25,409 nt of DNA from a virus. Of this stretch, positions 1 to 6,951 are shown in pieces. How positions within the stretch are numbered: position 1 is the first letter of the stretch; every line of letters starts with the position of its first letter. The stretch is from positions 1 to 25,409 of the IMG/VR virus record IMGVR_UViG_3300013099_000081; one strand, 5' to 3'. The notes below the pieces were generated by a model. It saw nothing but the letters and a program-made list of their open reading frames with translations, had not been told where the DNA came from and did no database searches. Made by a program: the position numbers and the translations under genes.

Positions 1-626
1 AGCAAGATTACAATAAGTACATTGACTATAACATCAAAGATACTGATTTAGTTCGCCGCTTGGATAATAAACTGAATCTGATGATGTTGGTCATGACACT
101 AACCTATATGTGTCATATTCGTCATGAAGATGTGTTTAGCCAAGTTCGAATGTGGGATACACTAATATACAATAAACTATTAGATGATAATGTTGTTGTA
201 CCACCAAAAGGTGTATTCCATAAGGATGAAAAATACGAAGGCGCATATGTGCGTGAACCAAAAACTGGTATGCATGAGTGGGTCGTTTCATTCGACTTAA
301 ATAGCCTATATCCTCATTTAATCATGCAATATAACATATCACCAGAAATGATAATTGATCGCCCTGATGATGATAGTACACTGTTTAATATAAATGATTT
401 AGTTGATGGTACCGCTGATTTAGAATTCTTAAAAGATGAAAAGTTGTCTATGACAGCCAATAAAGCATTCTTCAAGCGTGATAAGCAAGGGTTTCTTGCT
501 GGGATGATGGAACAGTTATACAACCAAAGGAAAGCCGTAAAAAAAGGAATGCTACAGGATGAATCTGAAGTTGAGATTATTAAGGGTATTTTAAAAGATC
601 GGGGTGTATCGTATGGGGGTTCTTGA
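1..626 (+). CDS. 43: DNA polymerase family B, N-terminal half (gp43A), 5' truncated by window edge
   Basis: This is the exonuclease-end and palm part of a T4 gp43-type replicative DNA polymerase. The frame is open from base 3, so the gene starts before the window. The first residues (YNIKDTDLV) fit the Exo III motif of the 3'-5' proofreading domain. Motif A, DLNSLYPHLIMQYNISPE, holds the first metal-binding palm Asp; the family usually has SLYPS, here SLYPH. A later FFKRDKQGFL...YNQRKAVKKGM block matches the region T4 gp43 has between motif A and the fingers. The protein then stops (TGA 624-626) before motif B, which lies about 1 kb downstream in 1682-2776. The two halves presumably assemble into one enzyme. 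Such splits in gene 43 are known in some T4-related Aeromonas phages. The family call is near certain. Confidence 0.95.
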   Translation, partial: QDYNKYIDYNIKDTDLVRRLDNKLNLMMLVMTLTYMCHIRHEDVFSQVRMWDTLIYNKLLDDNVVVPPKGVFHKDEKYEGAYVREPKTGMHEWVVSFDLNSLYPHLIMQYNISPEMIIDRPDDDSTLFNINDLVDGTADLEFLKDEKLSMTANKAFFKRDKQGFLAGMMEQLYNQRKAVKKGMLQDESEVEIIKGILKDRGVSYGGS

Positions 627-1221
627 CACCTTTAATTTGAGTAATTTTCATGACCATACCTTTGACGATATAACCGGCATCATTATGTTTCTGGAATCAC
701 TGAAAGCGAAAGGTATTACAGCATACCTTGCCGGTGGATGGCTACGTGATCAAGACAACGGTATCGAAACTAAAGATGTTGATATTTTCTTAACCGGGTC
801 AGATCATGGTGTCCGATGGAAAGTCGAAGATATGCTTCATTACGATTCGTCGTACTATGGAAACTACAATAAATGCGACATGCGCGATGATGTGATTGGT
901 GTTTTGAAGTCTGAAAAACAGGGTGTTGATGTGATCCTAATGGAACAGGAAAGCATTGTTGATATAATTGATAATTTTGATACATCAATATGTCAAATCT
1001 ATGGTGAATTAGTTGATAGTAAACTGAAGGTTTATGCATCAAAAGAGTATCTTGATTGGAAGGATAAGGGTATAATATATGCTTACATTGACATTCCTAC
1101 ATCCCAAGATCATCTAGATCGTGTGGAAGCCAAATTCAATGTTAAGATGACCCCAATTGATTCTAAAAAGAATAAAATCGAAATGGTGCATATAGCAACT
1201 TATGAAAAAACCAAATATTAA
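613..1221 (+). CDS. Nucleotidyltransferase-fold protein inserted between the polymerase halves
   Basis: About 202 residues. The segment AGGWLRDQDNG...KDVDIF at about residues 40-59 is the signature of the polymerase-beta/CCA-adding nucleotidyltransferase fold: GG, then RD, then a DxD-type metal pair at D55/D57. A possible third acidic residue lies in GVDVILM. These enzymes transfer NMPs to RNA, protein or small molecules; the substrate here is unknown. I chose ATG 613; an in-frame GTG at 604 is possible. The start overlaps the end of gp43A and the end overlaps the next gene by 20 bases, so the cassette looks translationally coupled. Some phages carry proteins of this type, but I cannot assign a specific role. 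An antitoxin-like or tRNA-modifying activity is possible. Confidence 0.8.
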   Translation: MGVLDTFNLSNFHDHTFDDITGIIMFLESLKAKGITAYLAGGWLRDQDNGIETKDVDIFLTGSDHGVRWKVEDMLHYDSSYYGNYNKCDMRDDVIGVLKSEKQGVDVILMEQESIVDIIDNFDTSICQIYGELVDSKLKVYASKEYLDWKDKGIIYAYIDIPTSQDHLDRVEAKFNVKMTPIDSKKNKIEMVHIATYEKTKY

Positions 1222-1414
1222 TTATAGTGAATTTTTTCCTGAATTTGGATGGCTATGTCCATTTTGTGTAGCTGAAGAAAATGAGGAACATAAGTGTAAA
1301 GTGGATCGGCGCAGTATACCGCGTCATTTAGTTTTCCATCATAATTGGAGTCAAGATGACTCACTTACATGGGAATATGTGTATAACCGTTTAATGGCTA
1401 TAGGTGGCGTTTAA
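1202..1414 (+). CDS. Small Cys/His protein, possible zinc finger
   Basis: 70 residues. CPFC (about residues 19-22) followed by a cysteine in HKCKV and histidines in RHLVFHH resembles a C2H2- or C2HC-type zinc site. It overlaps the nucleotidyltransferase by 20 bases and its stop shares a base with the next start (TTTAATG). It is the middle gene of the cassette that splits gene 43. Function unknown; the zinc assignment rests only on Cys/His spacing. Confidence 0.65.
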   Translation: MKKPNINYSEFFPEFGWLCPFCVAEENEEHKCKVDRRSIPRHLVFHHNWSQDDSLTWEYVYNRLMAIGGV

Positions 1415-1692
1415 TGTTTGTAGATCAACGAAGAAAGTTTGACCTAGAAGAAATGGATTCAATTGTAGAACAGTTGAAGACAAAAATTCTTTTATCTATA
1501 GATAAACATGGGGATAATACACTAGCAAGTGATGCTGAAATTGTTGGTGTATTAGCTGAAGAACAATATGAGTTACTAAAAGCGGTTCATGAGGAATCCA
1601 CACGTCAAGTAATTGAAGAGTTATATGATATTGCTGTTGGCGCTGTTGTTGGTATCGCATCTATTTTGGTGAATTCACGCAATGTCCACTAA
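1414..1692 (+). CDS. MazG-like nucleotide pyrophosphohydrolase (small)
   Basis: 92 residues. The core LAEEQYELLKAV...VIEELYDIAVGAVVGIASI follows the EExxE...ExxD metal-binding pattern of all-alpha NTP pyrophosphohydrolases (MazG/dUTPase-like), which hydrolyse (d)NTPs to monophosphates and PPi. The start shares a base with the preceding stop. The 3' end overlaps gp43B by 11 bases, the two being read in different frames. It is one of two MazG-like genes in the window (the other at 22781). Placed next to a polymerase and a nucleotide-metabolism block, a nucleotide-pool role is plausible. The motif is weaker than in the 22781 protein. Confidence 0.65.
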   Translation: MFVDQRRKFDLEEMDSIVEQLKTKILLSIDKHGDNTLASDAEIVGVLAEEQYELLKAVHEESTRQVIEELYDIAVGAVVGIASILVNSRNVH

Positions 1693-2776
1693 AGAACAAC
1701 TTGAACTATTATCAGATGATGACCTGATATCACGGATGACTCAGTGTAAAAATGATGCTGCGAAAGCGGATGTTATGCAGTTGGGTTTAAAGGTTACGCT
1801 AAATTCCGCATATGGAATGATTGGTAATGAATATAGTCGATATTTTGATACTCGAATAGCGGAAGGTATCACAGTATCAGGACAGCTTTCAATTCGTTGG
1901 ATTGAACGAAAATTAGATGAATACCTGAATACTATTTGTGGTACAGAGGGTAAATCATTTGCGGTTGCTGGTGATACAGATTCATTATACATTTCTCTTG
2001 CACCACTGGTAGATAAGTTCTTCCCAGATGCACCAAAAGATAAAGTGGTCCATGCAATTGATAAAATATGTGAAGAGAAAATCCAGCCGGTTATAGATGA
2101 TGCTTATCGTGAATTAGCTGAATACATGAATGCATTTGATCAGAAAATGTTTATGTCACGTGAGGTAATTGCTGATCGTGGATTATGGCGCGCGAAAAAG
2201 AACTATGCATTAAATGTTTGGAATTCTGAAGGGGTTGCATATGATGAGCCTAAGCTAAAGGTTATGGGGATAGAATCCACCCGGTCAAGTACTCCTGAAA
2301 TATGCCGTGATGCAATTAAAGAAAGCATTCGATTGATAATGACTGAAGATGAAAGTACAGTGCAATCATTTATCGGTGATTTTAAAACGAAATTCTATAA
2401 ATTACCTATAGAAGATATCAGTCGAAATACTGGTGTTAAAGATATAGAAAAATGGTTTCAGGAAGATGGTTTTCGGTCTGGTACCCCGTATCATGTTAAA
2501 GGTGCGATGGTATACAACCGGATTCTTGAATCAATGGACCTTGGTGGTGAATACCGTTCGATCCATAGTGGTGATAAAGTGAAGCTGGTTTATCTGAAAA
2601 AAGCTAATCCAACTCACAATAATACTATTGCGTATCCGGATATTTTACCGCCAGAATTTGGGCTACACAAATACGTGGATAAAACTGTTCAGTATCGGAA
2701 GAACTATCTTGACCCCGTTGAATCGCTGTTAGCCCTTATTGGTTGGAATTCTAAGAAATTAAATACATTATGGTGA
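1682..2776 (+). CDS. 43: DNA polymerase family B, C-terminal half (gp43B)
   Basis: 364 residues carrying the rest of the gp43 polymerase domain. Motif B is KVTLNSAYG (K37, N41, Y44, G45), and motif C is AGDTDSLY with the catalytic aspartates D98 and D100. RAKKNYALNVW matches the thumb-side KKxY element, and the C-terminal thumb follows T4 gp43 to the end. The first ~30 residues (STKEQLELLSDD...) align by eye with T4 residues just before motif B, so little or no polymerase sequence is lost at the split. The C-terminus KKLNTLW stands where T4 gp43 has its clamp-binding peptide. It is translated from an ATG inside the MazG-like gene with GGTGA upstream. Expected to pair with gp43A. Confidence 0.95.
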   Translation: MSTKEQLELLSDDDLISRMTQCKNDAAKADVMQLGLKVTLNSAYGMIGNEYSRYFDTRIAEGITVSGQLSIRWIERKLDEYLNTICGTEGKSFAVAGDTDSLYISLAPLVDKFFPDAPKDKVVHAIDKICEEKIQPVIDDAYRELAEYMNAFDQKMFMSREVIADRGLWRAKKNYALNVWNSEGVAYDEPKLKVMGIESTRSSTPEICRDAIKESIRLIMTEDESTVQSFIGDFKTKFYKLPIEDISRNTGVKDIEKWFQEDGFRSGTPYHVKGAMVYNRILESMDLGGEYRSIHSGDKVKLVYLKKANPTHNNTIAYPDILPPEFGLHKYVDKTVQYRKNYLDPVESLLALIGWNSKKLNTLW

Positions 2777-2782
2777 TTTAAG

Positions 2783-2971
2783 ATGAGTGACGTTTATTAT
2801 ATACCACAGTTTGTTATTACATTATTTATTATTTTAAGTATTCGATCTGATATAAATGATATTAAAAAATTATCAATTAACTCAAATGATAAGTTCCCTA
2901 TGATTGGTGGTGCCATGTTTGCTGGAATATTCTTGTTTAGTATGTTGATATGGGCAGGGTTTTATCACTAA
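2783..2971 (+). CDS. Small two-TM membrane protein
   Basis: 62 residues. Two hydrophobic stretches (about residues 8-20, QFVITLFIILSI, and 40-60, MIGGAMFAGIFLFSMLIWAGF) flank a polar segment with Asp and Lys, predicting a hairpin in the inner membrane. It follows gp43B by six bases, with GGTGA serving as ribosome site. I recognise no family. The uvsX promoter begins right after its stop. Confidence 0.6.
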   Translation: MSDVYYIPQFVITLFIILSIRSDINDIKKLSINSNDKFPMIGGAMFAGIFLFSMLIWAGFYH

Positions 2972-2975
2972 TGAC

Positions 2976-3004
2976 TTGACTTGATAACTTAACTATTATA
3001 TTAT
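2976..3004 (+). promoter_or_regulatory. Sigma70-like promoter for uvsX operon
   Basis: TTGACT (2976-2981), 17-base spacer, TATTAT (2999-3004). It lies in the 71-base gap before uvsX, with room for a leader and GGA ribosome site. An overlapping TTGATA at 2981 is an alternative -35. Confidence 0.65.
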
Positions 3005-3042
3005 TTAAGTTAGTTTTAAAATAAAAATAACAGGAAATATAT

Positions 3043-4158
3043 ATGTCAATAGCTAAAGCTATGATGAAGGCAATGGATAATCCGTATGTATCACTTGCCT
3101 CAGAAGGATTATCAGCCGGGTCATTATCATCATTTATCGATACAGGATCATATGCATTAAATGCTGTAATTTCCGGATCATTGTTCGGTGGTATACCTGA
3201 TAATAAAATAACAATGTTTGCGGGTGAACCATCCACAGGTAAAACATTCTTTTCATTATCAATCGCTAAGCGATTTCTGGATGCGAATCCAGACTCCTAT
3301 GTTGTTTATTTCGAAACAGAGGGTGCCATTTCTAAGGAAATGTTGGAAGCCCGTAGGATTGATACTAGTCGATTTTATATTGCAGAGGTTTCTACGGCTG
3401 AGCAATTTCGAAACAATGCCGTTCAAGCAATTGAAAATTATCTTAATGTAAAAGAAAAGGACCGTGTTCCAGTTTTATTTGTATTGGATTCACTTGGTAT
3501 GCTTTCAACTGAAAAAGAATCAGGTGATGCGTTGGAAGGTAAGAATGTCCGTGACATGACCCGCGCGCAGTTGTTGAAATCAACATTCCGGACCATTACC
3601 TTGAAGCTTTCGCGCGCCCATATCCCATTGATAGTTGTGAATCATGTGTACGCTTCTATGGATGCATATAGTCCCAAGGTTGTGGGTGGTGGTACGGGTT
3701 CCCAGTACGCAGCATCTACTATTATACAGCTGACCAAAGCAAAGGCAGTTGGTAAAGATACCGGTGGTGCAAGTGCTGATAAGAATCGCACGGGTGCTAT
3801 CATTTCATGTACCGCAACTAAATCACGATTGACAATCGAAATGACGAAGGTGAAGACTCTTTTACATCATCGGTCTGGTTTAGATGAATACTTTGGTTTA
3901 TTTGATATGGCAAAGGAAGCCGGGTTACTTATTAAAACCGGTAAGCGATGGACTAATACAGTTACAGATGAGTTGTTGTGGAGTAAGGATATTGTAAATC
4001 CAGCAAAAGCACATCTAACATTCAATCAAGACTTTTTAGAAAAACTAGAACCATGGGTTAATAAAAATTTCCGATATGGTGATATTGAGTCTGTTGATTT
4101 AGAAGGGCTGGATAATGATTTATTTGATGAAGATTATGACGAAGAGGATGATGAATAA
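3043..4158 (+). CDS. uvsX: UvsX/RecA-type recombinase
   Basis: 371 residues. It is a strand-exchange ATPase that coats ssDNA and drives recombination-dependent replication and repair. Walker A is GEPSTGKT (residues 61-68), and Walker B ends in VLFVLDS (D149). FETEG near residue 90 carries the conserved catalytic Glu region. The stretch SLGMLSTEKE..DAL..KNVRDMTRAQLLKSTFRTIT, NHVYAS and VVGGGTGSQYAA matches T4 UvsX in order. The C-terminal tail is strongly acidic (DLFDEDYDEEDDE), as in UvsX and RecA, where it modulates DNA binding. It begins a run with its own promoter; its stop shares a base with the dNMP kinase start. Confidence 0.93.
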   Translation: MSIAKAMMKAMDNPYVSLASEGLSAGSLSSFIDTGSYALNAVISGSLFGGIPDNKITMFAGEPSTGKTFFSLSIAKRFLDANPDSYVVYFETEGAISKEMLEARRIDTSRFYIAEVSTAEQFRNNAVQAIENYLNVKEKDRVPVLFVLDSLGMLSTEKESGDALEGKNVRDMTRAQLLKSTFRTITLKLSRAHIPLIVVNHVYASMDAYSPKVVGGGTGSQYAASTIIQLTKAKAVGKDTGGASADKNRTGAIISCTATKSRLTIEMTKVKTLLHHRSGLDEYFGLFDMAKEAGLLIKTGKRWTNTVTDELLWSKDIVNPAKAHLTFNQDFLEKLEPWVNKNFRYGDIESVDLEGLDNDLFDEDYDEEDDE

Positions 4159-5153
4159 TGTTAGTTGGAATATCAGGATATGCTCAGAGTGGTAAAGACA
4201 CAGTATGTGAAATTCTTCAGCATCATGGCATAGTGAATAGTCGCTATGCATTTGCTGATCCAATTAAAGACTGTTGTAATATATTATTTAATTGGGATAA
4301 AAGGCATTCATTTGGTGAACTAAAGGAAACAGAAGTTCGCATTGGTTCGGATGATTTAGACTATGATGGATTTTTGAAGGCATGTACATATTATGGACTT
4401 GACCAATATGAATTATCATCACATGAAATTTATTATCAATTATTTGAAGCACTAGGTATCGATTTAGAATCCAATTCGATATATACAAGCCCGCGCGAGA
4501 TATATCAGTTATTTGGCACTGAGGTTGGTCGCAATTGTTTGCATAAGGATATTTGGATACTTATTTCACCTTTTACTGATGTTGCAATTCCAGATATCAG
4601 GTTTCCGAATGAAGCGGAATGGTTACAGAGTTTGGATGGTGTAATTCTTCGTGTGGTCAAGGATGATTGTAAGCCAATTCGTGCACATGAAAGTGAATCA
4701 TATATTGAATCATTGCATTATGATCATATTATTGATAATAATGGGTCACTGTATGAGTTAGAATCCCAAATCATGGATTGCTTTGGGGTATATGAATTTG
4801 CTATCCGTAAGTTCGAATCTACTGATAAGTTGGAATATACAGAATCTGATACATTTGAAGCCCGGATAGAAACATTACGTGATCTTAATTTAACAGCATC
4901 ATCACAGGGTAATTATGACTATGCGCCATATCTTCATGGTATGGCAAATGGAATGATTCTTTCAATTGCAATTATGGAAGATAATCTAGAGGTTAATTAT
5001 CTTCCAGCACCAAAGAAATACACATGTGATAATCCAAATGATCAATCACCATCTAACTGGATTCGCGATGAAAATGGTAATTATCGTCATGTTACAATTA
5101 ATGGTAATGACGTGTATATAGATGGTGTTCTACATATTGGTGAACCATCGTGA
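4158..5153 (+). CDS. 1: Deoxynucleoside monophosphate kinase with C-terminal phage domain
   Basis: 331 residues. The N-terminal P-loop GYAQSGKDT (residues 7-15) and the DIRFPNEAEWL element are typical of T4 gp1-type dNMP kinases, which phosphorylate dNMPs for the phage dNTP pool. T4 gp1 is about 240 residues. The extra ~100 residues (from about residue 231) begin DTFEARIETLRDLNL and include YLHGMANGMILSIAIMED..YLPAPKKY, a pattern I know as a separate small phage protein. It looks like a fusion. The end overlaps the deaminase gene by four bases. The kinase call is firm; the role of the C-terminal part is unknown. Confidence 0.85.
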   Translation: MLVGISGYAQSGKDTVCEILQHHGIVNSRYAFADPIKDCCNILFNWDKRHSFGELKETEVRIGSDDLDYDGFLKACTYYGLDQYELSSHEIYYQLFEALGIDLESNSIYTSPREIYQLFGTEVGRNCLHKDIWILISPFTDVAIPDIRFPNEAEWLQSLDGVILRVVKDDCKPIRAHESESYIESLHYDHIIDNNGSLYELESQIMDCFGVYEFAIRKFESTDKLEYTESDTFEARIETLRDLNLTASSQGNYDYAPYLHGMANGMILSIAIMEDNLEVNYLPAPKKYTCDNPNDQSPSNWIRDENGNYRHVTINGNDVYIDGVLHIGEPS

Positions 5154-5611
5154 TTATGCCACGTCATTGGGATGTCTCCGAGATAGGTAAGTGGGTTTCA
5201 CGATATCTATACATGTGTAACCATATTGCTGATTGGTCAAAAGACCCATCAAGTAAGTTTGGGTGTGTATTAATCGATAAGGCAAATCGCCCACTTGGGT
5301 TTGGATTTAATGGGTTTGCGCGCGGATTTAAGGATACACCAGAACGATGGAATGATCGTGAATTTAAATATGCTCATGTTATTCATGCTGAAGAAAATGC
5401 AATTCTAAATAGCACGGCATCACTGGTAGGAGCAACTGCATTTGTAAATGGGTGTCCATGTTCATCATGTATGTCTAAGTTAGCGCAAGTGGGTGTTGAT
5501 GAAGTATGGACATGGGTTCCATCTAAAGATTATTTAAGCCGGTGGTCAGTTGATGACCCGATTACAGTGGCTAATGAATGTGGAATTACAGTTAATTTTG
5601 TTGAGGGATAA
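5150..5611 (+). CDS. dCMP/cytidine deaminase family protein
   Basis: Zinc-dependent deaminase fold: HAEENAIL supplies the His zinc ligand and catalytic Glu, and CPCSSC supplies the PCxxC cysteine ligands. dCMP deaminases make dUMP, the substrate of the ThyX-like enzyme three genes downstream, so the context fits. GTG 5150 has GGTGA six bases upstream and overlaps the previous stop as GTGA; ATG 5156 is the alternative start (151 residues). At about 153 residues it is slightly short for T4 Cd (about 190). A different nucleotide-deaminase specificity cannot be excluded. Confidence 0.85.
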   Translation: MIMPRHWDVSEIGKWVSRYLYMCNHIADWSKDPSSKFGCVLIDKANRPLGFGFNGFARGFKDTPERWNDREFKYAHVIHAEENAILNSTASLVGATAFVNGCPCSSCMSKLAQVGVDEVWTWVPSKDYLSRWSVDDPITVANECGITVNFVEG

Positions 5612-5616
5612 TTATT

Positions 5617-5922
5617 ATGAGTGAAGTAAATCAGGTTGATATATGGTGGGATTTTCTACTTAAACGATTGAGTATAGGTCCAACTCAAGTTTTATTTGAG
5701 AAAGCAAACGGTACCATGCGTGAAATGCTATGTACCACTAACCAAGAATACATCGATTATGAATTTAAAAAATCGGATGGTACTAAAACCCCAACTGATA
5801 ATTCGGAATCGGTTACTGTTTGGGATGTAGAATCTCAAGGGTGGAGAAAGTTGACTAAAGGTAAAATTCGGTCTGTGGATTCAATTGATATGGATAAGTG
5901 GGTTGAAGATAATGAAAGTTGA
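5617..5922 (+). CDS. DUF2693-like SH3 beta-barrel protein
   Basis: 101 residues. The order LKRLSIGPTQVLFEKANGTMREMLCTT, then a lysine-rich linker, then VTVWDVESQGWRKLTKGKIRSV resembles phage proteins annotated as DUF2693 or SH3 beta-barrel fold, often small and expressed early. Function of the family is not established. A good ribosome site (GGGA) precedes the ATG. Its last 11 bases overlap thyX in another frame. Confidence 0.65.
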   Translation: MSEVNQVDIWWDFLLKRLSIGPTQVLFEKANGTMREMLCTTNQEYIDYEFKKSDGTKTPTDNSESVTVWDVESQGWRKLTKGKIRSVDSIDMDKWVEDNES

Positions 5923-6907
5923 GGGTAAGGGTAATATTTGGGCTGAAATTATATTAGATTCTATAAATGCATGGGGTGATCGGGTAACCACGTATCGACT
6001 GCATTATCCCCGATTTATACATGCTGAGTTTATGACACATCGTATGATTTCGAAGAATGCTAGTTCTAGCCGTGCAATCCCAGTTGATAAGCAATTGTTA
6101 GCAGTATCCACAAATCCTGCAAAACCTATTCACTGGGGATTGAACCAGCCGGGTATGCAAGCTATTGAAGAGGGTACTGTTCCAGTTGATATTGATGGTA
6201 CTGCTATGACAGCTGAAGATGCATGGAAATATGGCGCTGGCGCTGCTACTGATGTTGCTAATGCAATGTGGATGGATGGCAAGGGATATCATAAACAAAT
6301 AGTGAATCGTATCACGGAACCATATACATTCATGAATGTAGTTGCTACAGCTACTGAGTGGGAGAATTTCTTTTGGTTGCGATGCCATAAGGATGCACAG
6401 CCTGAAATTGCTGAACTTGCACATTGTATGTATCGCGCGCGCGCCGACTCAATTCCTAATCGATTGCGTGAAGGTGAGTGGCATTTGCCGTATGTTGGAA
6501 ATTTTCGTGATTCAGCTGATATGTTGCAGTACTGTGATGAGGATGGTGATGAGGTATATTCATTAGGGGAAGCACAAAAGATATCTGCCAGTTGCTGTGC
6601 ACAGGCAAGTTATCGGTCATTGGACCAGTCATTAGATAAGGCAATTGCTTTATTTAATCGGCTTGCTGGAATGGAGCCTCTTCATGCATCACCATTTGAA
6701 CATCCATGTACCCCATATGGTGGTGAAGAGTATCTACTACGTACAAATCTATCACATGATTTACGGGAAGGGTTAAAAGCAATACATGGTAATGAAATAG
6801 CTATTTCACTTTCTGATATTAACATGTATAGTGGTAACTTCCGTGGATGGACTCAATTCCGGAAAACAATGCCAGCTGAGAATCTTGAAAAAACTTTCAG
6901 TTATTAG
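5912..6907 (+). CDS. thyX: FAD-dependent thymidylate synthase (ThyX family, long phage form)
   Basis: 331 residues from ATG 5912. ThyX makes dTMP from dUMP using methylene-tetrahydrofolate and FAD. THRMISKNASSSRAI (residues 42-56) corresponds to the ThyX signature RHRxxSxNExSxRY. The H, R, S, N, S and R positions are kept; the first Arg, the Glu and the final Tyr are replaced. The C-terminal GNFRGWTQFRK block also fits the family. T4 itself uses a ThyA-type enzyme, so this is a different solution for the same pathway step. It sits after the deaminase that could supply dUMP and ends the operon before the noncoding region. Confidence 0.85.
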   Translation: MKVEGKGNIWAEIILDSINAWGDRVTTYRLHYPRFIHAEFMTHRMISKNASSSRAIPVDKQLLAVSTNPAKPIHWGLNQPGMQAIEEGTVPVDIDGTAMTAEDAWKYGAGAATDVANAMWMDGKGYHKQIVNRITEPYTFMNVVATATEWENFFWLRCHKDAQPEIAELAHCMYRARADSIPNRLREGEWHLPYVGNFRDSADMLQYCDEDGDEVYSLGEAQKISASCCAQASYRSLDQSLDKAIALFNRLAGMEPLHASPFEHPCTPYGGEEYLLRTNLSHDLREGLKAIHGNEIAISLSDINMYSGNFRGWTQFRKTMPAENLEKTFSY

Positions 6908-6918
6908 TTAAATAAGTG

Positions 6919-6946
6919 TTTACAATGTGATTTTAGGGTGTATAAT
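6919..6946 (+). promoter_or_regulatory. Strong sigma70-like promoter for the structured RNA
   Basis: TTTACA (6919-6924), 16-base spacer, perfect TATAAT (6941-6946), placing the start of transcription near 6952-6954. It begins 12 bases after the thyX stop and points into the 670 bases that lack a credible gene. Among promoter candidates here it has the only consensus -10 hexamer. A transcript from it would start just before the first RNA module. Confidence 0.75.
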
Positions 6947-6951
6947 GGCTA

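Noticed and set aside
314-523. Minus-strand ORFs across the window, for example 314-523, 11538-11840 and 18347-18568
   Set aside because: All lie opposite recognised or well-packed + strand genes, without ribosome sites or protein motifs.
623-651. Promoter at TTGACA 623 inside the nucleotidyltransferase start
   Set aside because: No acceptable -10 at 16-18 bases; it lies in coding sequence.
626-1682. Group I intron or homing endonuclease between the polymerase halves
   Set aside because: The whole interval is covered by overlapping genes, none with GIY-YIG or HNH motifs, and no intron core pairing could be seen at the edges. gp43B also has its own ATG.
386-2857. Other TATAAAT-like octamers in early genes (near 388, 2849, 5960)
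   Set aside because: They end in G (TATAAATG), not the exact late octamer, and lie within early coding sequence.
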